A DNA stretch of 58,405 bases from Chloroflexota bacterium (GTDB lineage: Bacteria; Chloroflexota; Anaerolineae; Promineifilales; Promineifilaceae). Of this stretch, positions 26,857 through 34,424 are shown one piece after another. Made by a program: the position numbers and the translations under genes. The stretch lies in the NCBI GenBank assembly GCA_024277135.1, contig JAJRVV010000066.1, forward strand, positions 1 through 58,405, in the 5' to 3' direction. The notes beneath the pieces were generated by a model that saw nothing but the letters and a program-made list of their open reading frames with translations, made no database searches and had not been told where the DNA came from. Position 1 is the first letter of the stretch. Every line of letters begins with the position of its first letter.

Positions 26857-26875
26857 GGGCGGCTAGGAACCGGGG

Positions 26876-28336
26876 TCAGGGGCCGGGCATGGACCATGAA
26901 GCTGGGCCAACGTGTACCCGCAACACCTCGCCCAAGATTTGCCAACGGTTTGGCTGGTTGAGGAAATGCCGGATCATGGTGGGCGGCCCGGCAATGAAAA
27001 GGCCGTCCTGGTTGGTCCAGGTGTAGTCCAGGAAGACCAGAAGCAAAAAGCCTGAGTAGAAGACGAGCGCAAACAAAAGCGCCCGCCCGCCAAGTTGCCA
27101 GGCCGCCTTCATCCTGTTGCCTTCATCCTTCTGCCTTCTTTGCAACGTCAGGCAGGCGAGCAAGCCGTACAGGGGGTACAGTTCGGACATGCGGCGCACG
27201 CCGTAGGTTTCGCCGCCCCACCAATCCAGCACAGCGCCGTTGATGATGACCTGGATGAGGATGACGGCCGTCACCATCACCGCCCATCGCTTATCCACCC
27301 GCCACAAGAAAAAGAGACCGGTGAAACTGAGCCAGAGGATAGGCGAGTAACGAGGAGTTTGCCGCAGTACCCACCACGTTCCCGCCGACACTTTAAGGAA
27401 GGCGTCGCCGGAAACGGCCTGGTAAGGGATGACGATGGGCTGGCCGAACATCTGGTTCCAGATGAGAGGCAGGGGCAGGGCGACCAGGAGGGAGAGGACG
27501 GCCGTCACCAACAATCCGCGCCATTTTTTGTCCCACAACAATAATGCGTATCCCGGCAAAACCACCATCAACAACTGCCAACGCACCAACACCATCAACC
27601 CGGCGCTAACGCCTAGCAAGAGCCAGTGTCCCCACGGCGCGCCATCCACTGGCAAGACACCAGATTTCTTGTCGCTCATGGGGTTAGCCTGCCCAACAAC
27701 GAGAAATCGGATGTCTGAATGGTCGTTTTTTATCAACCCGGTTATCCGTGCCAGCAGAAAAAAGAAAACGGCCGTCATCAACGCGCCGGGGTTGTGGGAA
27801 TTGAGCGGGCTGACGGTGGCGTAATAGACCAGCGGCGTGCCCAAGAACACGCCCCAGGCGACGAGGGCGGCCGTCCAGTTGTCGGTGAATGATTTGCCCA
27901 GGAGATAGGTGAGGATGACGGCCGTCAACGCCATCACATTGGCGCCAATCATCACCCAAAAACTATACGGGGCGGCCACCCCCTGCATCTGCCGGAAATA
28001 ATCCGGGTTTACGTTCCACCAATTTTGCCCCAAGAAAAAATGGCCCAGCCAATAAAATGGCGTCTGCAAAATAGCCGCGCCAAAGGGGAAAATGTTGACC
28101 AATCGCTCCGTCTCGTCGTTCCAGGCCAACTGGTAAGTGTTGACCGGGGCCAGCTTTTGCAACTGGTTGTCGAAATCAATATCTTGATCCAGGGCAAAGC
28201 TGTCCAGCCAGGCCAGATAGGCCACGCCGTCGCCGCGAATGAGCGGCCGATCCAGGAAAATTAGCGTGGCCAACGTCAGGACGAGCAGTAGCAGCGGCGG
28301 GCCCCAACGGTTGGTTGTCTCTTTGCGCCATTGCAT
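26876..28336 (-). CDS. Polytopic membrane protein, GT-C/PMT-like glycosyltransferase candidate
   Basis: 486 residues with about ten hydrophobic helices. The first external loop (FLDRPLIRGDGVAYLAWLDS) has the acidic pattern seen in the first loop of polyprenol-dependent GT-C enzymes, and LNSHNPGALMTAVFFFLL follows. It probably transfers a sugar from a polyprenyl phosphate outside the membrane; this is family-level inference. Two repeats interrupt the coding sequence without stopping it: hairpin copy B (27655-27716), encoding roughly SDIRFLVVGQANPMSDKKSG, and a heptamer array (27106-27140), encoding RQKDEGNRMK. Both fall in loops between helices. Confidence 0.72.
   Translation of the reverse strand: MQWRKETTNRWGPPLLLLVLTLATLIFLDRPLIRGDGVAYLAWLDSFALDQDIDFDNQLQKLAPVNTYQLAWNDETERLVNIFPFGAAILQTPFYWLGHFFLGQNWWNVNPDYFRQMQGVAAPYSFWVMIGANVMALTAVILTYLLGKSFTDNWTAALVAWGVFLGTPLVYYATVSPLNSHNPGALMTAVFFFLLARITGLIKNDHSDIRFLVVGQANPMSDKKSGVLPVDGAPWGHWLLLGVSAGLMVLVRWQLLMVVLPGYALLLWDKKWRGLLVTAVLSLLVALPLPLIWNQMFGQPIVIPYQAVSGDAFLKVSAGTWWVLRQTPRYSPILWLSFTGLFFLWRVDKRWAVMVTAVILIQVIINGAVLDWWGGETYGVRRMSELYPLYGLLACLTLQRRQKDEGNRMKAAWQLGGRALLFALVFYSGFLLLVFLDYTWTNQDGLFIAGPPTMIRHFLNQPNRWQILGEVLRVHVGPASWSMPGP
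27106..27140. repeat. Heptanucleotide array within a coding sequence (CCTTCAT)
   Basis: CCTTCAT, CCTGTTG, CCTTCAT, CCTTCTG, CCTTCTT in strict 7-bp register inside the membrane protein gene at 26876. The unit is the same as in the foldback at 47075-47132. Confidence 0.75.
27655..27716. mobile_element. Hairpin element copy B (62 bp, inside a coding sequence)
   Basis: Left arm AGACACCAGATTTCT (27655-27669, differing from the consensus in the middle three bases), right arm AGAAATCGGATGTCT (27702-27716). The centre matches the reverse complement of copy A at GTTGT-GG, CTA, TGA and GACA. It stays open in the host reading frame. Confidence 0.82.
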
Positions 28337-28399
28337 GGGGGAATGGTATCTGTCTCGGATACGGCCGTCAACGGCGAATAAATTCGCGGCAACGGTGGC

Positions 28400-28442
28400 A
28401 AAACCGGCCTTCGCCGGTTAGGAGCCAGTCGGCGAAGGCCGG
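28400..28442 (-). terminator. Terminator of the beta-helix lipoprotein gene
   Basis: Perfect 12-bp stem CCGGCCTTCGCC / GGCGAAGGCCGG (28404-28415, 28431-28442) followed by TTTT on the minus strand. A shorter internal stem AACCGGC / GCCGGTT is an alternative fold. Confidence 0.7.
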
Positions 28443-28498
28443 CTTTGCAAAAATAGCCGCAGTTTTAACTGCCCGGCCGCCTGGCCGCTGGCCGTCTA

Positions 28499-29629
28499 TC
28501 ACTCGCACGCTTCCCCTTCGCCGCAAGGCCACGCTTCACACCAAATGTCTTTCTGGACGCTGCCGGTGATGCTGTTTTGGCTGAGGGTGACGGCCGTTAC
28601 CGGCGGCATACATTGCCCCCAATTCCAAATGTACAGCCCAAACTCATTATCGGCGATGATGTTGTTTTCCAGCACGTACCCATACGACCCGCCGGGAAAA
28701 CGCACATCTTCATCGCTGACTTGGATGCCGGGGCCGTGATTTTGACGGACTTCATTGCCGCGTAAGGTGATGTCATGCCCGCCGTCCACCCATATGCCGC
28801 CGTCCCAATAGTCGCCGCCCGCATCCAGTTCATTGGCTTCGATGCGGTTGTTTTCCACCAGCACGTTGACGCTGTCCTCCACCAACATGCCGCCGCCGCT
28901 GTTGTGGTGGGAGTAGTTGTCGCGGATGAGGCTGTCCTCAAGTTCGTAGGTGTCAATGCCGGTTCCCAAAATGCCATCAGCTACCCGTTCCGGGGCCGGG
29001 CCGTTGCCGGCCGCTTCGTTGTTTTCGATGGCGATGCGCTTGCCGCCGGACACCTGCACGCCAAACCCTTCGCCGTCATGTTCCGGGTCGGTGGAGGCAC
29101 GGCCGTTCTCCACAAACCGGTTGCCGCGAATGACGATCTCTGCCCCCACCAGCACGTACAACCCTTCGTCGGTGTAGTTGCGGAACTCCAGGTTGGCGAT
29201 GACGATGTTCACCGACTCCACCAGGGCGATCCCCATCGTCCGCGTCCCTTCGCCATCGAGAACGGGCAAATCATCCCCATCCGGCACGCCCTGGATGATG
29301 ATGGGCGCATCGGCTCGCCCGAACAACCCCATGATAACCGATTCCCGGTAGACGCCGGGCAAGATGTTGATCGTTTGTCCCGGCCGCGCCTGGCAGAGGG
29401 CATGAACCAGAGTTTGGAAGGGGGCGGCGGCGGTTCCGGGATCGTCGTCACGGCCGTCTGGCGACACAAAAAGTTCATCTACGGCCGTTGACCCGGCTTC
29501 ATCAGCCAAACATTCCACACCGTTGACAAACGGGATGCCCACTTCCCCCTCGCCGCCCAACGTGTCACAGCCGGTCAGCGGCAAACCGACCAGCATCAAG
29601 CAAACCAGCCACCGTTTCTTGAAAGCCAT
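28499..29629 (-). CDS. Lipoprotein with right-handed parallel beta-helix
   Basis: 376 residues from ATG 29629, where AGGAGGAG sits just upstream; longer in-frame starts lack a ribosome site. The signal peptide ends in the lipobox PLTGC. Repeats of about 22 residues with Asn ladders follow (IVIANLEFRNYTDEGLYV, IVIRGNRFVENG, IAIENNEAAGNG, SLIRDNYSHHNSGGGMLVED, VLVENNRIEANELDAGG, ITLRGNEVRQNHGPGIQV), the PbH1 pattern of polysaccharide lyases and DUF1565-type proteins (LFVSPDGRDDDPGTAAAPFQTL). Likely an envelope polysaccharide-binding or -degrading protein; the catalytic residues are not evident. Confidence 0.82.
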   Translation of the reverse strand: MAFKKRWLVCLMLVGLPLTGCDTLGGEGEVGIPFVNGVECLADEAGSTAVDELFVSPDGRDDDPGTAAAPFQTLVHALCQARPGQTINILPGVYRESVIMGLFGRADAPIIIQGVPDGDDLPVLDGEGTRTMGIALVESVNIVIANLEFRNYTDEGLYVLVGAEIVIRGNRFVENGRASTDPEHDGEGFGVQVSGGKRIAIENNEAAGNGPAPERVADGILGTGIDTYELEDSLIRDNYSHHNSGGGMLVEDSVNVLVENNRIEANELDAGGDYWDGGIWVDGGHDITLRGNEVRQNHGPGIQVSDEDVRFPGGSYGYVLENNIIADNEFGLYIWNWGQCMPPVTAVTLSQNSITGSVQKDIWCEAWPCGEGEACE

Positions 29630-29740
29630 CATCTCCTCCTGCGTCAACGACATAGGCCAATTTTGGAATATCCGTGTCATCTATCTCGCCTTCCGTTAAA
29701 CTTTAGGCGCAAACTATCAAACTGGCAACCGGAGCAACGG

Positions 29741-30088
29741 ATGAAACCCCTGCGCGACTTGTTTTTACTTGATCCTGACATCACATTTCTCAATCACGGC
29801 TCCTTTGGCGCCACGCCCATCCCGGTGGTGGAGGCGCAACAGGCATGGCAGCATCGCCTGGAATGGCAGCCGGTGCAGTTCTTCATCACCGATATGCCCG
29901 ACCTGCTGGCCGATGCCCGGCAAGCGTTGGCGTCTTTGATTCACGCCAGTCGGGATGACTTGGCTTTTGTGCCCAATGCGACCACGGCCGTCAATATCGT
30001 GTCCCGCTCACTGTCGTCACCTTGGCTCCATCCTCGCCCTAATACGGTTACATCCAGAATATCCAGAATCTGTCTTTTTGCTTCATAA
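29741..30088 (+). pseudogene. Truncated class V aminotransferase (isopenicillin-N-epimerase-like), N-terminal fragment
   Basis: From ATG 29741 (GGAG 7 nt upstream) the first 90 residues match the start of this family: FLLDPDITFLNHGSFGATP, VQFFITDMPDLLADARQALA, DDLAFVPNATTAVNIVSRSL. After about 30010 homology-like sequence stops and a short unrelated tail runs to a stop codon. The PLP-lysine region is absent, and the missing C-terminal part is not found downstream, so a deletion accompanied the insertion of the transposase-bearing DNA that follows. Confidence 0.82.
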
Positions 30089-30113
30089 TCATTGTTCGAG
30101 TTTAGAAAAACAA

Positions 30114-30140
30114 GGGTGATTTACGACAAGTAAACCACCC
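30114..30140. repeat. Inverted repeat before the transposase fragment
   Basis: GGGTGATTTAC / GTAAACCACCC with a 5-nt loop and one mismatch lies 19 nt before the transposase start. It is plausibly a terminal or subterminal hairpin of the insertion element. Confidence 0.5.
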
Positions 30141-30159
30141 ATTGGTAAACTGTGTTGTT

Positions 30160-30687
30160 ATGAACGACAATACAGTAACCAATCAGCAGCTTAACAAGTT
30201 AATCGAATTTAGGCAACGCTTTTATGAATGCCTGACTAAAGCGGGTGATGCTCAATTCCAGTTGGTTGACGCCCTCATGAGCAACATGAATGTCAGTTCA
30301 TTTGCCGAATTGAGTTTGTCTCCCCTGTTTGAGCAGGGGTGCAGCAGCGTTTATGATGTCGTGGAAAACGGAAAGCAAGATAGCGACCAACTGCGCCGCT
30401 TGTTCTGTGAACAACTTCCCCGTGAGGAGCCACTCATCTGTCCATTAGACACAACCGTGTGGCCGCATCCCAAAGCGCGAACGCTGGATGGTCTCGTTTA
30501 TGAAATCAGCCTCACAAAAGCCGCCAAGCGTCATACGGCTGTGGGTGGGCACGTGTATTCAGTCCTGGGCTGGGTACCAGAACGGGGTCGCAGTTGGGGG
30601 TTGGGTTTGTTCAATGAACGGATGACACTAGAAACGGATGCCTTGGAATTGGGAATTAAGCAAGTCAAAGCACTGGCCGGCCAATGA
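30160..30687 (+). pseudogene. Transposase N-terminal fragment (NF041680-like putative DDE transposase)
   Basis: About 175 residues from ATG 30160. LIEFRQRFYECLTKAGDAQF, ELSLSPLFEQGCSSVYD, CPLDTTVWPHPKARTLD and GGHVYSVLGWVPERGRSWG follow the order I recall for this putative transposase family, with the first catalytic Asp in PLDTTVW. Full-length members are more than twice as long, so this copy lost its C-terminal half. The gene contains no ACGGCCGT, unlike its neighbours, and is more AT-rich, consistent with foreign origin. Confidence 0.75.
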
Positions 30688-30759
30688 CAATTAGAATTAC
30701 CCACAAATTGCCTCAAATAAAAATCTTACCCTAACAACCCATTGCTAACAACCATAATC

Positions 30760-30840
30760 GTTAGTGTCTTTAGTTATTCGCCACCCACTATTTCGTAGTC
30801 GAGCGACAAATGCTTGTGGCGAATAATTCGTGACACTAAC
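30760..30840. mobile_element. 81-bp MITE-like palindrome
   Basis: 25-bp imperfect inverted ends: GTTAGTGTC and TTATTCGCCAC (30760-30784) pair with GTGGCGAATAA and GACACTAAC (30816-30840), with four central mismatches. An inner ACTA/TAGT hairpin is in the loop. No target duplication was seen. It lies just past the transposase fragment. Confidence 0.65.
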
Positions 30841-30902
30841 CAAAATCGGAAATGGGGCGTTTTGTGTGGGACGGCCGTTTCTGTTGTGCGGGGACGGCCG
30901 TC

Positions 30903-30937
30903 AATCCAAAATCCGCAATCCAAAATCCAAAATCGGG
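30903..30937. repeat. Heptanucleotide tandem array, 5 units (AATCCAA)
   Basis: AATCCAA, AATCCGC, AATCCAA, AATCCAA, AATCGGG in register, 34 nt before the membrane glycosyltransferase start. Two ACGGCCGT sites lie just upstream. Confidence 0.8.
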
Positions 30938-30970
30938 CTTCATCCTGACATTCGGTGGTAAAATTCGGCC

Positions 30971-33136
30971 ATGCGACGACGTGATTGGCAGCGGTGGGGC
31001 GGCATCATCTTGTTTTTGTTCTGGCTGTTTTATGGCCTGAGCGCGTTTTATGTGGCGCAAAAGCCGTTTAGCCCGGCGGTGGCGGCGTGGCTGGCGCAAA
31101 ATGGGGCGGCGTGGGCGCGGCTCTCATTTTCGGCGGCGGCGTGGGCGCGAACGCTGTTGGATGTGTTGACGGCCGTCTGGTTGGCGTGGGCAGCGTTAGG
31201 CGCGGGGCTGTGGCTGCTGTCTCGGTTCCGTTTGTCAGGTCGGTTCCCTTTACCGCCCTTGTCCCGGTTGGAAACCAGCTTGTACGCGCTGGGGCTGGGC
31301 TTTGGCGTTTTAGGGCTAGGGGTGTTGGGCCTGGGGTTGATGGGGCTGCTGCAAACGGCCGTGCTCTGGGCCTTCCCTCTTTTGCTGACCCTGTTCACCT
31401 TTCGCCAGACGGCCGGGTTTGTGCGCCAAATTTGGGAGCGGCGGCCGTTTTGGGAGAAACGGCCCTCCCTGCCGCTTGCCATTTACCTGACGTTAGCCCT
31501 TTTCTTCGCCATCACCCTGGCGTTGCTGCCGCCGACCAGTTGGGACGGGCTGTTTTACCATCTCAAAGGGCCAAAACTGTACCTGGCGGCGGGCGCGATT
31601 CGCCCCGGCGTGGACATCCCCCATCTCAGCTTCCCGGCGTTGATGGAGATGTTATTTTTGCTGACAATGGGGATTCGGGGGGATACGGCCGTCCCCCTGC
31701 TTCACCTCTTTTTTGCCTTAATGCTGGCCGGGCAGGCGTATGCCATCGCCCGGCGGCTGGGGGTAAAGAATGGGTGGACGGCCGTGCTGTTCCTGCTGGC
31801 GATGCCGATGACGCTGACGCTGGCGACCTGGGCGTACAACGATCTGGCGCTGGCGTTTTACCAGGTGGCGGCGGTGACGGCCGCTGTTCGGGGAACGGCC
31901 GTTCCGGGAACGGTGAGCGGAGAGCGGGGAGCGAGTCGGGGGTGGCTGGTGTTGGGCGGGGTGATGGCCGGGCTGTCAATGGGGCTGAAATACACCAGCT
32001 TTGTGGCTCCGGTGACAATTGTGTTGCTGTTGGTTTGGGAACATTTTCATCACGGAGACATAAAAGCCAAAAAAACCTCTCTATATTATCTGTGGCTTGA
32101 AATTCTTGCTTTTTCTCTGCCTGCCCTCCTGGTCGCCCTACCCTGGTATCTCAAAAATTGGGCGTTCACCGGTAATCCAGTTTACCCCTTTCTGTTTGGC
32201 GGCGCGTTTTGGGATGAATTCCGCGCCGCCGCCTACGCCGGAACGGGGACGGGATTGGGCTGGGATTGGCTGGCGCTGCTACGCCTGCCGCACGACTTGA
32301 CGCTGGGCTTGGGCGATGCCAGCCAGGATGGGCCGACAGGACCGTTTTTCCTCATTTTTCTGCCGCTGCTCATTTGGATGGGGGTGAAGACATCCGATTT
32401 CTTTCCGTTGCGTACACAGGCAGCGTCTCAGGCAAGAAATCGGATGTCTGGACGGCCGTTCCGCTGGCTGCTCATCTTTGCTCTGGCACAGTACCTTTTC
32501 TGGACGATGGGCGTCATTTTTTCAGCCGGATTGTGGCAGAGCCGTCTGCTTCTGCCCGGTCTGGTTGCGCTTTGCCCGGCGTTGGCGTTGGCGTGGCAGG
32601 CGTTGGCCCGCTTCGACCACCCCCAATTTTCGCTGCATCGCTTTGTTGGCCTGACGCTGGGGCTGGCGTTGGCGCTGAATCTCGTCGGGCAGGCGGCGGA
32701 CTGGCTGCCGCGGGCGCCGCTGGCTTATTTGCTGGGCGTGGACGGCCGCGACCAACTGCTGCTCCGTGATTTGGGGGCGCATTATGCCGCCATGCAGACC
32801 ATCAACGCGCAAACGCCGCCAGATGCGATAGTGCAGTTTTTGTACGAGCCGCGCAGTTATTATTGTGACCGGGAGTGCCGCCCCGACAGCATTCTGGACG
32901 TCTACGCCCATCTGGAATATCAGTATGGCGCCGCCGCCGCCATCGCCCAACTTTGGCGGGAAACGGGGGTGACGCATCTGCTGATTTTTGAGATTGGCCT
33001 GGAATTTGTGATTGAGGAAGGAACGCCGTTTGTAGCGCCGCAGGATACGGCCGTGTTGGACGATTTGCGCCAAAATTATCTGACGCCGGTGGCCCAGGTG
33101 GGCGAGGCGTATACGCTGTATGCCATCAATGAGTAA
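30971..33136 (+). CDS. Polytopic membrane glycosyltransferase candidate (GT39/ArnT-like)
   Basis: 721 residues with roughly 14 hydrophobic helices and, near residue 190, TSWDGLFYHLKGPKLYLAAG, the Asp/Tyr/His pattern of the first catalytic loop in GT-C enzymes. The last 150 residues form a soluble external domain (VDGRDQLLLRDLGAHYAAMQ; YDREC-type CDRECRPDS with two cysteines). It probably uses a polyprenyl-phosphate sugar at the outer membrane face. Hairpin copy C interrupts the sequence at 32388-32449, encoding KTSDFFPLRTQAASQARNRM between helices. The stop codon lies inside a heptamer array shared with the next gene. Confidence 0.78.
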   Translation: MRRRDWQRWGGIILFLFWLFYGLSAFYVAQKPFSPAVAAWLAQNGAAWARLSFSAAAWARTLLDVLTAVWLAWAALGAGLWLLSRFRLSGRFPLPPLSRLETSLYALGLGFGVLGLGVLGLGLMGLLQTAVLWAFPLLLTLFTFRQTAGFVRQIWERRPFWEKRPSLPLAIYLTLALFFAITLALLPPTSWDGLFYHLKGPKLYLAAGAIRPGVDIPHLSFPALMEMLFLLTMGIRGDTAVPLLHLFFALMLAGQAYAIARRLGVKNGWTAVLFLLAMPMTLTLATWAYNDLALAFYQVAAVTAAVRGTAVPGTVSGERGASRGWLVLGGVMAGLSMGLKYTSFVAPVTIVLLLVWEHFHHGDIKAKKTSLYYLWLEILAFSLPALLVALPWYLKNWAFTGNPVYPFLFGGAFWDEFRAAAYAGTGTGLGWDWLALLRLPHDLTLGLGDASQDGPTGPFFLIFLPLLIWMGVKTSDFFPLRTQAASQARNRMSGRPFRWLLIFALAQYLFWTMGVIFSAGLWQSRLLLPGLVALCPALALAWQALARFDHPQFSLHRFVGLTLGLALALNLVGQAADWLPRAPLAYLLGVDGRDQLLLRDLGAHYAAMQTINAQTPPDAIVQFLYEPRSYYCDRECRPDSILDVYAHLEYQYGAAAAIAQLWRETGVTHLLIFEIGLEFVIEEGTPFVAPQDTAVLDDLRQNYLTPVAQVGEAYTLYAINE
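32388..32449. mobile_element. Hairpin element copy C (62 bp, inside a coding sequence)
   Basis: Perfect arms AGACATCCGATTTCT (32388-32402) and AGAAATCGGATGTCT (32435-32449), extendable by one pair. The host frame stays open but differs from the frame used in copy B. Confidence 0.85.
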
Positions 33137-33183
33137 TGAACAATGAGTAATGAACAATGAGTAATGAACAATGAGTAATGAAC
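33128..33183. repeat. Heptanucleotide array, 8 units (AATGAGT/AATGAAC) spanning a stop-start junction
   Basis: AATGAGT and AATGAAC alternate four times. The first unit supplies the stop codon of the upstream gene (33134-33136), and the seventh supplies the ATG (33171) of the downstream gene. No separate ribosome site exists. Confidence 0.92.
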
Positions 33184-34424
33184 AAAGCGCACCCGCTGCC
33201 CGCTGCCCGCTGCCCGCTTTGCTCCTGGCCGGGATTGTGTTGACGGCCGTGCTGTCGGCGGCCTTGCATGGCATGTTTGTAGCCGATGCGCCGGGGGCTA
33301 ATGATTTGTACCCGCGCTGGCGCGGGGCGCAGTTGTTCTGGCAAGAGGGGATTGATCCGTACTCGGAGGAGGCGTCGCTGGCGATTCAGACGGGCATTTA
33401 CGGCCGTCCCGCTTTGCCGGATGAAGACCAGGTGTTGTTTGTCTACCCATTTTACGCCGCCTTTTTCATGTGGCCGTTGGCCGGACTGTCGTATGATTGG
33501 GCGCAGGCGATTTGGATGGCGGTGGTGATGTTGAGTCTGGCGACGGCCGTTATCCTGCTCTTGCGCCTGTTCGATTGGCGACAATCGGTCTGGCTGCTGG
33601 GCGTGACGTTGTTGTGGAGCGTCATTTTTTACCACAGCGCCCGCACCGTGCTGCTGGGACAGTTTGCCGGGCCGGTCTTTTTGTTTATGGCGGCCAGCCT
33701 GTTATCGTTGAAGCGCGGCCGTGACGGTTGGGCCGGTCTGTTTCTGGCGTTGGCGACGCTCAAACCGCAGATGATTTTTTTGCTGATTCCGGCGCTGTTG
33801 GGCTGGACGGCCGGCCGGCGGCCAGACGGCCGGCGGCGCTGGCGCTTTTGGTGGGGCTTTGGCGGGATGATGGCGGGGTTGACGGCCGTTTCCTTCCTGC
33901 TGCTGCCGGGCTGGCTGGCCGGGTTTGCGCGGCAGGTGGGCTACTACCCCGATTACACCGTCACCGGGCCGCCGGTGTGGGTGATCACCGGCTACTATTG
34001 GCCCCAGTTGGGTAAGCCGGTGGAGTATGCCCTCTCCCTGCTGTTGTTGGCCTGGATGGGGTGGCAGTGGCGTCATTTACGCCATCTCACGCTGGATTCG
34101 CCCCGGTTCTGGCTCATCATCGGCCTGACGCTGGTGGTGACGAATTCGGTGATTTTGCGCACGGCCACCACCAATTATGTGGTGATGTATCTGCCGCTGC
34201 TGTTGGGGTTGAAATGGATGGGGGCGCGATACGGCCGTATTTGGCCCGCTCTTTTTTTTCTGGCGTCCATTGTTAGTTTGTGGGCTTTATTCTTCGCCAC
34301 CGCCCAGGGTGATTTTGAGCATCCCGTTATGTATTTGCCGCTGCCGCTGGGGCTGCTGGCCTGGTTTGCTGTTTATGAGTGGCGGAACCGCCGCTCGTTA
34401 GCCGGGGAAACAGACCAAATATGA
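33171..34424 (+). CDS. GT87-like (DUF2029) membrane mannosyltransferase candidate
   Basis: 417 residues with about ten helices. GMFVADAPGANDLYPRWRGAQ (split by the first loop) and GIDPYSEEASLAIQ are the family pattern, in which the acidic residues of the first external loop bind the polyprenyl-phosphate mannose donor. YPFYAAFFMWPLA and LKPQMIFLLIPALLGW follow as in DUF2029 proteins. The first residues MSNEQ come from the heptamer array. No Shine-Dalgarno sequence is visible, so translation may depend on termination of the upstream gene. The ATGA overlap with the following gene also indicates coupling. Confidence 0.85.
   Translation: MSNEQSAPAARCPLPALLLAGIVLTAVLSAALHGMFVADAPGANDLYPRWRGAQLFWQEGIDPYSEEASLAIQTGIYGRPALPDEDQVLFVYPFYAAFFMWPLAGLSYDWAQAIWMAVVMLSLATAVILLLRLFDWRQSVWLLGVTLLWSVIFYHSARTVLLGQFAGPVFLFMAASLLSLKRGRDGWAGLFLALATLKPQMIFLLIPALLGWTAGRRPDGRRRWRFWWGFGGMMAGLTAVSFLLLPGWLAGFARQVGYYPDYTVTGPPVWVITGYYWPQLGKPVEYALSLLLLAWMGWQWRHLRHLTLDSPRFWLIIGLTLVVTNSVILRTATTNYVVMYLPLLLGLKWMGARYGRIWPALFFLASIVSLWALFFATAQGDFEHPVMYLPLPLGLLAWFAVYEWRNRRSLAGETDQI

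Noticed and set aside
30142..30160. TTG start at 30142 for the transposase fragment
   Set aside because: ATG 30160 starts the conserved part and the extra residues have no family support.
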